From contig NZ_ALWO02000006.1 in the NCBI RefSeq assembly GCF_000295935.2, forward strand, positions 36,651-100,650: a stretch of 64,000 nt of DNA. The letters are read 5' to 3'. Below the pieces are notes generated by a model. It had not been told where the DNA came from and ran no database searches. It was given only the letters and a program-made list of their open reading frames with translations. Positions 1 through 8,618 of this stretch are shown here, piece after piece. Made by a program: the position numbers and the translations under genes. The stretch is from Indibacter alkaliphilus LW1. GTDB taxonomy: Bacteria > Bacteroidota > Bacteroidia > Cytophagales > Cyclobacteriaceae. Numbering within the stretch: the first letter of the stretch is position 1; every line of letters starts with the position of its first letter.

Positions 1-257
1 TGGACAATTATTACCTCAATAATGCCGTTTACCTGACTGAAGAATTTCTTGAAAATACTGATTCTCCGTACTATGGAGGAGAGGTTCTTTATGGAGATCG
101 TGCCGAACACTGTTGGAATGGAGACCCTGATTTACCTAACTACATCACAAGGTTGAGATACCACACCATGTATTTGGATAGGATTGCTGAAAGACTAAAA
201 AAGACAGCTCCTGCAGATTTCAACCATTCAAACTGGGTATTGATAAAGAAAAATTAA
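1..257 (+). CDS. 3' end of an unrecognised protein (partial)
   Basis: An open frame enters from the left edge (first whole codon at base 3) and ends with TAA at 255-257, giving about 84 C-terminal residues. The segment is rich in Tyr, Asn and acidic residues, with YYGGEVLYGD near the start and a C-terminal stretch RYHTMYLDRIAER followed by NHSNWVLIKKN. It has the look of the end of a soluble or secreted enzyme, but I do not recognise the family. Real coding is supported by the codon pattern and the absence of stops across the whole fragment. The next gene starts 131 bp later on the same strand. Confidence 0.6.
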   Translation, partial: DNYYLNNAVYLTEEFLENTDSPYYGGEVLYGDRAEHCWNGDPDLPNYITRLRYHTMYLDRIAERLKKTAPADFNHSNWVLIKKN

Positions 258-388
258 GATGGAAACCGTTTGCACAAATCAAGTTTCCCTGAACTATATC
301 TGATAAATAGTCCTTACCTTTATACCAGAATTAACTGTGATCTAGCCAACAACAATCACCAGACTGGCAAACAGAAAACCTAAATATC

Positions 389-1390
389 ATGAGTAAATCA
401 GAAAATATTAATTACGAATTGGAAAAAAACATGGAAGTCATCAGCCAGCTTGATGGCTTTGTGACCCATGCTGTTGAAAATATACTCGTAGATCCTGATG
501 AATGCTGGCAACCTACTGATTTTCTTCCCGACATGTCTAAGTCTGATGCTTTTGATGAAATCAAAAAGCTCCAAGAAAGATCTTCTGGGATTCCGGATAC
601 TGTCATCACCTCTTTGGTAGGGAATATGATTACAGAGGAAGCACTACCCAGCTACCAGACTTACTTCAACCTACTTGAGGGCATCAATGTAGAAGGAAAT
701 CTATTGAGTAACTCAGGATGGGTAAAATGGTCTAAAGCTTGGACAGCAGAAGAAAACAGACATGGAGACCTTCTGAACAAGTACCTTTATCTTTCAGGTA
801 GATGTGATATGAAAAAAGTCGAACAGACCATTCACAGGTTGATTTACAATGGCTTTGACCCACGCTCAGAAAAAGATCCCTATCAGGCTATTATATACAC
901 ATCATTCCAAGAAAGAGCAACTAAAATCTCCCATGTAAATACAGGAAAACTAGCGGATAAAGCTGGTGATGATGTGTTGTCAAGAATTTGCAAAACAATT
1001 GCCGGAGATGAAGCAAGACATGAAAAAGCATACAAAAGCTTTATGTCTCAAATCTTCGAAATAGACCCAAATGGTGCTGTTTTGGCTTTTGAAAAAATGA
1101 TGAAGAAACAGATTGTGATGCCTGCAGTACTGATGGGCAAAGGAAGTAGTAACCCTTCTTTGTTCGACCAATTCTCTGCCATTACTCAAAAAATAGGTAT
1201 CTACACAGGTTGGGATTATGCAAGAATTATAGATCACCTCGTCAAACTTTGGGATATTGAAAATCTTTCAGGTTTGGATGGCATAGCTGCAAAAGCACAA
1301 GATTACCTATCCAATCTTTCTGACAGATATATGCGACTAGCTGATCGAATGAAGGCTCCTGATGAGATTTCACTCGCTTGGTTAAAATAA
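389..1390 (+). CDS. Acyl-[acyl-carrier-protein] desaturase (ferritin-like di-iron)
   Basis: Soluble fatty-acid desaturase that would put a double bond into acyl-ACP using O2 and ferredoxin, helping set membrane fluidity. The 333 residues carry the di-iron motifs of the stearoyl-ACP desaturase family: Glu in ITEEALPSY (81-89), EENRHG (121-126), a Glu in FQERAT (about 175) and DEARHE (207-212). Length fits bacterial members. The start ATG at 389 gives a normal N-terminus without a transit or signal peptide, as expected in the cytoplasm. A strong hairpin terminator follows, so it is probably a single-gene transcript or the last gene of the unit entering from the left. Confidence 0.93.
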   Translation: MSKSENINYELEKNMEVISQLDGFVTHAVENILVDPDECWQPTDFLPDMSKSDAFDEIKKLQERSSGIPDTVITSLVGNMITEEALPSYQTYFNLLEGINVEGNLLSNSGWVKWSKAWTAEENRHGDLLNKYLYLSGRCDMKKVEQTIHRLIYNGFDPRSEKDPYQAIIYTSFQERATKISHVNTGKLADKAGDDVLSRICKTIAGDEARHEKAYKSFMSQIFEIDPNGAVLAFEKMMKKQIVMPAVLMGKGSSNPSLFDQFSAITQKIGIYTGWDYARIIDHLVKLWDIENLSGLDGIAAKAQDYLSNLSDRYMRLADRMKAPDEISLAWLK

Positions 1391-1396
1391 CACTTA

Positions 1397-1427
1397 AAGC
1401 CTGATCAAAACGATCAGGCTTTTTTAT
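1397..1427 (+). terminator. Rho-independent terminator of the desaturase gene
   Basis: Perfect 10-bp inverted repeat (AAGCCTGATC, loop AAAAC, GATCAGGCTT) followed by a T run, 6 bp after the stop codon of the desaturase gene. Confidence 0.9.
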
Positions 1428-1536
1428 TACCCTTTTCCGAAATCCATAACATGTTCATTTATCAAATTCGAAAAGAATTGATCCGAAAGGGAACAATCAC
1501 TGGTGATTTTTGATTGTATGTATATACATCGAAATT

Positions 1537-2388
1537 ATGAAAACAATAAAAACAATACACCAGGCTTCTTATCACCCCATTGCGGATTTGATCACATACA
1601 ATCCTCTGCCATCTCCCAAATTAAGGCAAATTGACCCATTTATTTTTTTAAACCATCACGGGCATCAGACGTATCCCAAAGACAACAATGGGCTTCCGTT
1701 TGGACCGCATCCTCACAGGGGAATGGAGACGGTTACTTTTATTCTTGAGGGTGACATCATGCACAAGGATTCCGGAGGTCATGAATCAGTGATCAATGCA
1801 GGTGGCATACAGTGGATGACTGCAGGAAGTGGCTTGATACATGCCGAAGTTTCATCTGAAAAATTTAAAAAAGAAGGTGGTGATCTTGAGATTTTGCAGC
1901 TTTGGCTCAACTTGCCTGCTAAGCTTAAGATGACCAAGCCGAGATACATCGGACTTCAAAAAGAGGAAATCACTTCTTTTGAATTGGATGAAGGAAAAAT
2001 ACATGTCCAATTGATTGCAGGAAAATGGGAAGGAAAAGAGGGCTCTTTTGAAACACTTTGGCCGATTTTTATGAGTACGCTTCATCTTCAAAAAGGTGCA
2101 AAATTGCAAAAGAATATTCCTGTAGATGAAAATGTGTTTTTTTATATTGTCAAAGGATCCGTAAAAATCCAGGGCGAAAATATTCCTTTTAGAAACCTTG
2201 TTGAATTTAACAATGACGGTGAGAAACTTCATGTTGAGGCCTCAGAAGATGCTGTAATCATCTTAGGCCATGCAAAGCCATTTAATGAACCCATGGTAGC
2301 CCAAGGTCCTTTTGTCATGAACACCCAGCAGGAAATTATGCAGGCTTATCAAGATTATCAGGATGGCAAATTCGGGTCTTGGAACTGA
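1537..2388 (+). CDS. Pirin family protein
   Basis: Cupin-fold metalloprotein of the pirin family; members include quercetin 2,3-dioxygenases and redox-linked regulators, and the substrate here cannot be told. The predicted 283-residue protein keeps the metal ligands of the N-terminal cupin: HPHRG (His58, His60) and GLIHAE (His102, Glu104). The open frame continues upstream to a TTG at 1510, but the ATG at 1537 (MKTIKTIHQ) gives the usual pirin N-terminus and is preferred. The C-terminal cupin domain covers about residues 175-280. It is flanked by terminators on both sides, so it is monocistronic. Confidence 0.9.
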   Translation: MKTIKTIHQASYHPIADLITYNPLPSPKLRQIDPFIFLNHHGHQTYPKDNNGLPFGPHPHRGMETVTFILEGDIMHKDSGGHESVINAGGIQWMTAGSGLIHAEVSSEKFKKEGGDLEILQLWLNLPAKLKMTKPRYIGLQKEEITSFELDEGKIHVQLIAGKWEGKEGSFETLWPIFMSTLHLQKGAKLQKNIPVDENVFFYIVKGSVKIQGENIPFRNLVEFNNDGEKLHVEASEDAVIILGHAKPFNEPMVAQGPFVMNTQQEIMQAYQDYQDGKFGSWN

Positions 2389-2414
2389 TTCCTGTCCACT
2401 CTTGGATTACCAAA

Positions 2415-2445
2415 AAAAAGGCAGCTTCTTAAGGCTGCCTTTTTA
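2415..2445. terminator. Bidirectional terminator between pirin and the DUF2520 gene
   Basis: A-run, AGGCAGC (2419-2425), loop, GCTGCCT (2434-2440), T-run. The hairpin lies between two convergent genes, with a T run on each strand, so it can stop transcription from both sides. Its right end touches the stop codon of the minus-strand gene. Confidence 0.85.
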
Positions 2446-3219
2446 GTTGCAGTCAATAATATCTTGGGATATCAACCTGTAAATTTCTGCCATTTGCTCA
2501 TTATAGTTTAAAAATTGATGATGTAAATCCAAAGTGTTCAGATCTTCTCGGACCGCTGGTCCTGTTTGGGCGTTTCTAGCACCGAGTTCAAGGCTTTTAC
2601 TGATTGTCTCAATAATCAAAGGTTTCAAAATTTCAAATTCCAACCCTTGTCTGGCCATGATATCCTCTGACAATCTCAGCATGTGATTGGAAAAATTACT
2701 TGCAAATACCGCAGCTACATGGAGTGCTAGCCGGTCTTTACTTTTAATTGTATATTGTAAATGAGAAAGGGTCTTTGCAAGCTTTTTTAATTTTTGAAGG
2801 GTGGCCTGATCCTCACTTTCGAGCAAAAAAGGTACTTCTTCAAAAGCTATATTTCTATCTTTGGAAAATGTCTGGAGCGGATAAAATATTCCAGTATAAC
2901 TGGCAGAACTGTATCCTAATACATCCAGATGAACTGAGCCGGAGGTATGAACTAAAATACTCTCGTCAGGCAGAATAACTTCATCTGCAATATATCCAAT
3001 AGCATCATCACTAACTGCCAGAATAAAAATTTCTGCTTTGGAGGCTGAAAAATCAAGATCCCTTTTGTCATCAGCTGTATACAGTCTGTTGGTGATAGAT
3101 GCTACGGCCTTTGGACTCCTTCCGTATACCTCGGTAATGGTATGCCCGGCCTCTTCCAAAGCCGGTGCCAAATGCCAGGCTACATTGCCTGTTCCGATGA
3201 TTGCAATTTTAAATTTCAT
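2443..3219 (-). CDS. Rossmann-like / DUF2520 oxidoreductase-family protein
   Basis: 258-residue protein with an N-terminal NAD(P)-binding Rossmann fold (IIGTGNVAWHLA, about residues 7-18) of the F420-dependent NADP oxidoreductase/ProC type and a C-terminal helical DUF2520 domain (from about residue 125, with HVAAVFASNFSNH). Reaction and substrate are not established for the family. It is the last gene on the strand of the ccm operon, 90 bp after ccmF, and may be co-transcribed, but nothing in it points to cytochrome c assembly. Family assignment is firm, function is not. Confidence 0.85.
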   Translation of the reverse strand: MKFKIAIIGTGNVAWHLAPALEEAGHTITEVYGRSPKAVASITNRLYTADDKRDLDFSASKAEIFILAVSDDAIGYIADEVILPDESILVHTSGSVHLDVLGYSSASYTGIFYPLQTFSKDRNIAFEEVPFLLESEDQATLQKLKKLAKTLSHLQYTIKSKDRLALHVAAVFASNFSNHMLRLSEDIMARQGLEFEILKPLIIETISKSLELGARNAQTGPAVREDLNTLDLHHQFLNYNEQMAEIYRLISQDIIDCN

Positions 3220-3309
3220 TCAGGAAATATAAGTGATTTAACAGCAATAGGAAAAAGAAAACCCATGCCAAAAATAGCACAGGTTTAATTAACTCTCCAT
3301 AAAAAGGAA

Positions 3310-5838
3310 TTACTCCAATCCTTTATCTCTCATTTTACTGAATTCATCATACCTTCTGTAAATAGCTACACAAAATCCTATCAACATGATGATAGTACCT
3401 GCCCATAGCACGTTGATCTGCGGCTTTATAATTGCTTTCAAAACCACATAGTCTTTCTGATAACGATTTACTTTAAAGGAAAACTTATTGGATTCAGGAA
3501 CAATATTCTCAACCTCCACTTTAATTCCAAGTTCATTGTCAATGGCAGGAATTTTACCAAGTTGATTGCCCCTAATAATGAAAATTGGCTGCAGTCTTTT
3601 TTCAACTCCAAAATCCTGAATCACCAGGTTTGCCTTTACAGCCACATCACCTTCCTTCAAAACCATCCCATCCAATTCTTCTACAACCTCACCTCCTTCA
3701 AATGTGGTCACAAAATCAGCAATAAAGAAAGTCTCCCCTGGAGAAACTTCGTAAAACTCATCGTCTCTCCACTCTGGATCATCAAAATCATTCAGGGCAG
3801 AGACAAATGTGTATAGGTCTTTATTTACAAATCTTCGTGAATCAGGTGAAGAAATCAAACCCATATTCACATTGTATTGAGACATGGGATTCAGGGTAAA
3901 CTGAAACTCTTCATCTTTGAAATAATCAATTCTGAAGTAATCATTTTCCTCCAGCACAATTCCTACCTTATCCCCCTTCTGATGATATGTCCTGCCTCTC
4001 ACAACAATATCATCCAAAGCTATGGCCTCATTGACATTCCCGGTTGGCTCCAGTAAGTTTACACTCACATATCCCGGTACACCTTCAAGCTTTTTTTGTC
4101 TGCCTTTATATACAGCTGTATAATCCTTTATTTGGGTAGGTTTATTGATCCACAGCAATACATGCTCTTTATTCAATTCATCCTCCCAGCTGTTGGAATA
4201 GGTCAAACCTGACATATTATAAGAGATGATTTCGGAATAGCCTGAGGAAAACATCACACCGATCAGAATCATCCCGAGTCCAATATGAGCCAAAGAGCCT
4301 CCTGCAAGTTTGAATGTGGATTTTTTCAAAAGTTTGAATAAAATCGTCGCATTAGCTACTATTGTAAATGTCCCCGCAAGAACAACAACAATATAACTCA
4401 GATCATATACTTTGCCCAATACAATAATTCCTGCTGAAATAATCACAGAAACCACATAAGGCATAGCCAAAGCTTCACGGAGCTTTTTACCATCCATTTT
4501 ATTCCACCAAAAAAACTGGCCAACTGCAGTCAAAAGGGCCAAAGCAACAGCAAACCACAATTGGAATTTAGTGTAGAAACCAACCTGATCTGCCGGCGGA
4601 GCCATGTTGGAGATACCTCCAAAACTTTCTACTAAAGCATTCCATACAGGTATAGAGGTAGGTAAAATAACCTGAAAAGCCATTAAGGCCAAAGTCGTGG
4701 CTCCTATGAAGATCCAGAATTCCCTGGAGTAAACCGAAGCCTCTTTTTCTGAAGTAGGAATATTCTTCCAATTCTTAGCCGCCAAAAATATGGCAACGAA
4801 AAGGAAAAATAACATATAAATTAACAGCTGGCCTGAAAGACCCAAATCAGTAAAGGAGTGTACAGATGAGTCCCCCAATACACCGCTTCTCACCAAGAAT
4901 GTGGCATAAAGAACAAGAATGAAAGAGGCTATCACAAGCACTATGGAAGACTTAAGCGCAGTACTGCTTTTCTTAAAAGTAATCATCGTGTGAATAGCAG
5001 CCACTAGAATCAACCAAGGCACATACACGGCATTTTCTACAGGGTCCCAGTTCCAATATCCACCAAAATTAAGTGTCACATAAGCCCAGTATGCACCCAT
5101 GATTATCCCCATTCCCAAAATCATCGCAGAAAACTGAGCCCAGGGAAGTGCAGGTCTTACCCATTCTGAATATTTTTTGGTCCAAAGTCCCCCCATTAAG
5201 AAAGCGAAAGGCACCAAAGTGGACGCATAACCCAAAAACAAAGTAGGTGGATGGATGACCATCCAAATATTCTGAAGAAGAGGATTCAGGCCCGTGCCAT
5301 CCTCCGGAACAAATTCAGGGTTGATAGAAAATACAGGAGCAGATACCGCATCTCTCAGAAGAATAAAAGGTGAACTTCCAATTTTCAAATCACCGATTAC
5401 TACTCCCAAGATCATGGAAACCAAAAATGCCTGCACCAATGCAAATACCAGCATTACCGGACCTTCCCAAAACTTGTTGGTATGGATTAGGATCAATCCC
5501 AACACGACATTCCACACAATCCAAAGAATAAAGGCCCCTTCTTGACCTTCCCAAAAACTGGATATCATGTAATGCACTGGCAATGCTTTGCTGGAGTGAG
5601 AGTAGGCATAAAAATACTCAAAACGGTGGCTATATATGATTTCAAAAAGCGATATGGCAATTGAAATACTAGCTACAGAATGAATGTAGAAAGAAATTCT
5701 ACTGAAACGTCTCCAATTTGGTTTTTCTAACTCGGAAACTGTAGTGTATTGATAATATGCGAAAGCGGAAACCAAGGCACTTACAAAGGCCAAGATGACC
5801 GAAAAGTGTCCCAGATTACCTACAAAGGTATTGATCAT
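3310..5838 (-). CDS. ccmF: Cytochrome c haem lyase subunit CcmF (CcsA/CcmF family)
   Basis: Large polytopic inner-membrane protein (842 residues) that would join haem to apocytochrome c on the periplasmic side. The N-terminal two thirds contain many hydrophobic helices and the haem-handling WWD-type motif NFGGYWNWDPVENA, with flanking conserved histidines (including one in VIHPPTLFLGY). The region from about residue 550 to 800 is a long soluble domain, followed by one final membrane helix, which makes the protein longer than the roughly 650-residue enterobacterial form. It lies 25 bp downstream of ccmE in the operon. Databases sometimes call Bacteroidetes versions ccsA. Confidence 0.93.
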   Translation of the reverse strand: MINTFVGNLGHFSVILAFVSALVSAFAYYQYTTVSELEKPNWRRFSRISFYIHSVASISIAISLFEIIYSHRFEYFYAYSHSSKALPVHYMISSFWEGQEGAFILWIVWNVVLGLILIHTNKFWEGPVMLVFALVQAFLVSMILGVVIGDLKIGSSPFILLRDAVSAPVFSINPEFVPEDGTGLNPLLQNIWMVIHPPTLFLGYASTLVPFAFLMGGLWTKKYSEWVRPALPWAQFSAMILGMGIIMGAYWAYVTLNFGGYWNWDPVENAVYVPWLILVAAIHTMITFKKSSTALKSSIVLVIASFILVLYATFLVRSGVLGDSSVHSFTDLGLSGQLLIYMLFFLFVAIFLAAKNWKNIPTSEKEASVYSREFWIFIGATTLALMAFQVILPTSIPVWNALVESFGGISNMAPPADQVGFYTKFQLWFAVALALLTAVGQFFWWNKMDGKKLREALAMPYVVSVIISAGIIVLGKVYDLSYIVVVLAGTFTIVANATILFKLLKKSTFKLAGGSLAHIGLGMILIGVMFSSGYSEIISYNMSGLTYSNSWEDELNKEHVLLWINKPTQIKDYTAVYKGRQKKLEGVPGYVSVNLLEPTGNVNEAIALDDIVVRGRTYHQKGDKVGIVLEENDYFRIDYFKDEEFQFTLNPMSQYNVNMGLISSPDSRRFVNKDLYTFVSALNDFDDPEWRDDEFYEVSPGETFFIADFVTTFEGGEVVEELDGMVLKEGDVAVKANLVIQDFGVEKRLQPIFIIRGNQLGKIPAIDNELGIKVEVENIVPESNKFSFKVNRYQKDYVVLKAIIKPQINVLWAGTIIMLIGFCVAIYRRYDEFSKMRDKGLE

Positions 5839-5863
5839 GAATTCTTAAAATCAATGGAGTGGA

Positions 5864-6280
5864 TTAAATGCCAGCATTGCTGACTTCTGTTTCTTGGTAT
5901 TTGGAAGGACATTTCATAAGGATTTTGTCTGCCACAAACAACTCATCAGTTTTATAAGCACCAATGACTACCACTTGTTCTGCTCTTGCGAAGTCAGCTG
6001 GGACGGGTTCATTGTAAAATACCTTTTGTTCAGTACCATCACTATCCACCATTACAAAGTAAAAAGAAGTTTTATCGGGATTGACCTCAATTCCTTCTAC
6101 TATACCCGTCATACTTTTCTTCAATTCTCCGACCACATGAATTGGTTTCTCCTCCCCTCTCAATTTCATCGCCTTGGCTGTCTGAAAACTCTCGTATGTA
6201 CTGGCATCACCTATTGAAGTGATGATGATCACAATCGCTACAGCTATGATGCCCAATCCTATTAGATGCCCTTTTTTCAT
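5864..6280 (-). CDS. ccmE: Cytochrome c maturation haem chaperone CcmE, cysteine variant
   Basis: Periplasmic haem chaperone that takes haem from CcmC and hands it to CcmF. The 138 residues show one N-terminal membrane anchor (about 5-22) and an OB-fold beta-barrel domain (about 45-125). The usual covalent haem ligand is His in an HxxxY motif; here the aligned motif is CPSKY (Cys124-Tyr128), the CxxxY variant described for archaea and some bacteria (so-called system I*). The protein ends ten residues later. Between ccmD (57 bp upstream) and ccmF (25 bp downstream), so its role is secure. Confidence 0.93.
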   Translation of the reverse strand: MKKGHLIGLGIIAVAIVIIITSIGDASTYESFQTAKAMKLRGEEKPIHVVGELKKSMTGIVEGIEVNPDKTSFYFVMVDSDGTEQKVFYNEPVPADFARAEQVVVIGAYKTDELFVADKILMKCPSKYQETEVSNAGI

Positions 6281-6337
6281 TTCTCTGTTATTTTATATCC
6301 CTTACGGGAAAATGGAATTATCGTTAGATGACTTTTA

Positions 6338-6586
6338 TCATTGATTTTCCTTAATCAGTTTTTCAAGCTTTGAAACCTTTCGGTCTGTGTTAACCACATA
6401 GCCAGTGATGCCTGCAAATATGATAACAATGACTCCTACCAAAACGTAAATCTTACCTTCTGAACGCATAACATCTGCCATTTCTACATGGGAGTTGGTG
6501 TAATCTTCTTCGGTAATTTCTATTTTTTCCTGCGCTGTAGCCTGAATACTAATGGCCATCAGCAAGATGAAAATCCATTTTTTCAT
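6338..6586 (-). CDS. ccmD: CcmD-like small membrane protein
   Basis: 82-residue protein with an N-terminal signal-like hydrophobic segment (residues 3-18, ending ATAQ), a short polar linker, and one clear membrane helix (about 45-65) followed by a basic cytoplasmic tail (DRKVSKLEKLIKENQ). Size, topology and position between ccmC and ccmE match the CcmD family, which holds CcmABC and CcmE together during release of holo-CcmE. Sequence conservation in this family is weak, so the call leans on context. The N-terminal signal-like segment makes it longer than the proteobacterial form. Confidence 0.82.
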   Translation of the reverse strand: MKKWIFILLMAISIQATAQEKIEITEEDYTNSHVEMADVMRSEGKIYVLVGVIVIIFAGITGYVVNTDRKVSKLEKLIKENQ

Positions 6587-6604
6587 TTGATTTTTTGATT
6601 TAGG

Positions 6605-7285
6605 TTATGAAACCTGGTTGATCATTTTATCCTCCACAATTCTCTCTACCCTCTTCAATCTCACTCTTACCGTCGCAAGCCAAGTCCCAATAAGGGTCCA
6701 TCCGATAATGGCCGGGTAAAATACCATCCTCAATTTGCTATCCAAATCGTAAGCATTGAACCCAGGGTTTCCTCCATTGCCAGGATGGAGACTATCAGTC
6801 AATCTCGGCAACACAAAGATTAATGGAATGAAAGCTGCGAAAGCGAATATATTGTAAACTGCTCCTATCCTAGCTCTCTGGTGTACATCTGTAAGGGAAT
6901 TTCTCAAGATCAGATAGGCAAAATACATCAACAAGCCTATCGCTGAGGCATTCTGCTTTGGATCACCACTCCAATAATCCCCCCAAGTAAACTTGGCCCA
7001 AAGCATTCCTGTCACTATTCCCAAGACACCAAATAATATAGCAGCATTGGTGAATTCTATTGCCATGTCATCATGCTTAAGCTCATTGCTTCTCAGGTAT
7101 TTGATACTGTTAACTACAGCCACCACCAGCATAATAATCATTCCGAACCACATCGTGACGTGGAAGTGTAATGCCCTTATCGTCTCATTGAGAATGGGGA
7201 GTCTTGGTACGTCTAAGAGGAGTCCGGCAATAAGTGTGTACAGCAGCAACCCTATTGTCAGAATTTTCCACCAGCTTGTTCTCAT
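6605..7285 (-). CDS. ccmC: Haem exporter/handling protein CcmC
   Basis: 226-residue, six-helix inner-membrane protein that presents haem to CcmE. It carries the WWD-type motif in the form WGDYWSGDPKQNASA (about residues 106-120), with a conserved His in the preceding helix (LHFHVTMWFG, about 39-48) that would ligate haem. It starts 132 bp after ccmB and ends 18 bp before ccmD. It belongs to the CcsA/CcmC superfamily and is shorter than CcmF, so it is not a second lyase. Confidence 0.92.
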   Translation of the reverse strand: MRTSWWKILTIGLLLYTLIAGLLLDVPRLPILNETIRALHFHVTMWFGMIIMLVVAVVNSIKYLRSNELKHDDMAIEFTNAAILFGVLGIVTGMLWAKFTWGDYWSGDPKQNASAIGLLMYFAYLILRNSLTDVHQRARIGAVYNIFAFAAFIPLIFVLPRLTDSLHPGNGGNPGFNAYDLDSKLRMVFYPAIIGWTLIGTWLATVRVRLKRVERIVEDKMINQVS

Positions 7286-7417
7286 TATTGTGATTTTGCT
7301 AATTCAAGCGCAAAAATAAGGCATAAGTTCCTGATTCCTGTGCTTTTTGTGAAGTAAGTTAACCAACCATCCTTTCTGCACAGGGAGGAGCATAAAAAGT
7401 TAAATCAAAGTAAGTCA

Positions 7418-8083
7418 TCAACTTCTCCACAGATATGGAAAAAGAATGTAAGCTGTTACGGCCACTATTATGTTGATAGCAAAAAGAGTCAAGACTTTAT
7501 CCACACTCACAGTCCAATCCAAACCATCAAGTGCATTTTTGGAAACGCGGATGGCCATAAGCAGTATAGGAATAATGACAGGAAAACTTAAGATCGCCAT
7601 CAGCGTGGCATTGTTACTCGCTTTGGAGGCAATGCCGCTGACCATGGTCAGGCAGGCAGAAAATCCTAAGGCGCCCAGCAGCAAATTCAAAACAAACAAT
7701 CCTTGATCTTGTACGGGGTTTCCTAAAATTATACTGAAAACCAAGTACCCCAACAGCGCCAACACCAATGTCAAAAATGAATTATAAATGATTTTGGAAA
7801 CAATGATTGCTTCAGGTGAAGCAATCATATAATAGTAAAGCTGTCTTCCCTGATGTTCCTGAACGAAGCTTTTTGCTACTGCATTGACTGCCGAAAAGAG
7901 AATAATGATCCAATACAAAGCATTCCAAGTGGTTACAGCAATATTACCTTGTTTGGCCCCTACACTGAGATAAGTTATAAAAACAGCAGAAACGACATAC
8001 AGTAAAATTCCATTGAGCGCATATTTTTGTCTCCACTCCAGAGTGAGTTCTTTCAGAATTAGGGTATGGACTTGTTTGAACAT
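7418..8083 (-). CDS. ccmB: Haem exporter membrane subunit CcmB
   Basis: 221-residue permease of the CcmAB ABC transporter that drives release of holo-CcmE. Six hydrophobic segments are visible; the N-terminus (KELTLEWRQKYALNG) matches the CcmB start and is cytoplasmic. It is the first gene of the ccm operon in this window. The ATPase partner ccmA and the thiol-handling ccmG/ccmH genes are not nearby, so they must be elsewhere or absent. The 5' leader is very short: a TAACTTTG promoter element lies about 17 bp upstream. Confidence 0.92.
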   Translation of the reverse strand: MFKQVHTLILKELTLEWRQKYALNGILLYVVSAVFITYLSVGAKQGNIAVTTWNALYWIIILFSAVNAVAKSFVQEHQGRQLYYYMIASPEAIIVSKIIYNSFLTLVLALLGYLVFSIILGNPVQDQGLFVLNLLLGALGFSACLTMVSGIASKASNNATLMAILSFPVIIPILLMAIRVSKNALDGLDWTVSVDKVLTLFAINIIVAVTAYILFPYLWRS

Positions 8084-8099
8084 AGATCTACTTGAGGGA

Positions 8100-8107
8100 C
8101 AAAGTTA
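8100..8107 (-). promoter_or_regulatory. -7 element of the ccm operon promoter
   Basis: TAACTTTG on the minus strand matches the Bacteroidetes TAnnTTTG element exactly. Transcription would start near 8094, some 10 nt before the ccmB ATG. No clear TTG at -33. Confidence 0.55.
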
Positions 8108-8119
8108 AGGTTTGAAAAA

Positions 8120-8580
8120 TGGAAATGAGTAGAAATAAGGTGGAAATACAGTAGAAATATAATGGAAATAAATGTCCAGTTCTATGGGGGGTGATTTAGA
8201 GGTTAATGATTTTTGTGGATACTGATGGATATTCGTGGATATAGATTACTTCAGTTTGGCAGAAATTCCTTTGGTGGTGATATTATTGAAATATGGTAGA
8301 AATACAGTAGAAATATAATGGAAATAAAAGTCCAGTTCTCTGCGTGGTGGATTAGAGGTTAGGGATATTTGGATACTGATGGATATTCTCGGATATTGAT
8401 TACTGTAGTTTTTGCAGAAGACTTGGGAGAGAAGGGTTTCGGTGTATTTTTGGAATATGATGGAAATCAGAGTAATGAGGAGATCTCGAGAGCTTTAGCG
8501 ATTCGGGATATACAGTAGAAGTATTTCGGCGAAGCCGTATTTCACCGCAGGTATGTTTCGATCATATTTCCAATTTTTAA
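8120..8580. repeat. Intergenic repeat array A (11-bp GAAATA units, duplicated block)
   Basis: The 535 bp between ccmB and the DUF2200 gene contain no gene. Units of 11 bp of the form T-N-GAAATA-NNN run in phase at 8130-8173 (four units) and again at 8286-8329 (four units). They are part of an imperfect 119-bp direct duplication (8139-8257 and 8295-8413). The right part (about 8495-8580) turns to the opposite orientation (TATTTC) and contains a GGCTTCGCC-type stem and CGATTCGGGATAT, both shared with arrays B and C. The unit length is not a multiple of three and stops occur in all frames. Confidence 0.8.
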
Positions 8581-8589
8581 GAGTTATTT

Positions 8590-8597
8590 TAGTTTTG
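8590..8597 (+). promoter_or_regulatory. -7 element of the DUF2200 gene promoter
   Basis: TAGTTTTG matches TAnnTTTG. It lies 21 bp before the ATG at 8619, which supports that start over the in-frame ATG at 8553, since 8553 lies upstream of the promoter. Confidence 0.6.
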
Positions 8598-8618
8598 CAA
8601 ACCAAAAAAGATAAATCG

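Noticed and set aside
1510..1536. TTG start of the pirin gene
   Set aside because: It adds nine residues not seen in pirins; the ATG at 1537 fits the family.
5294..5545. Open frames on the opposite strand of large genes, here within ccmF
   Set aside because: These are shadows of real genes: they have no domain, no promoter and no plausible N-terminus. The same holds for similar frames within htpG, cysD, atpD, the ferrochelatase, M14 and receptor genes.
8553..8618. N-terminal extension of the DUF2200 gene
   Set aside because: It lies upstream of and across the -7 promoter element and inside repeat array A; the ATG at 8619 gives the family's normal start.
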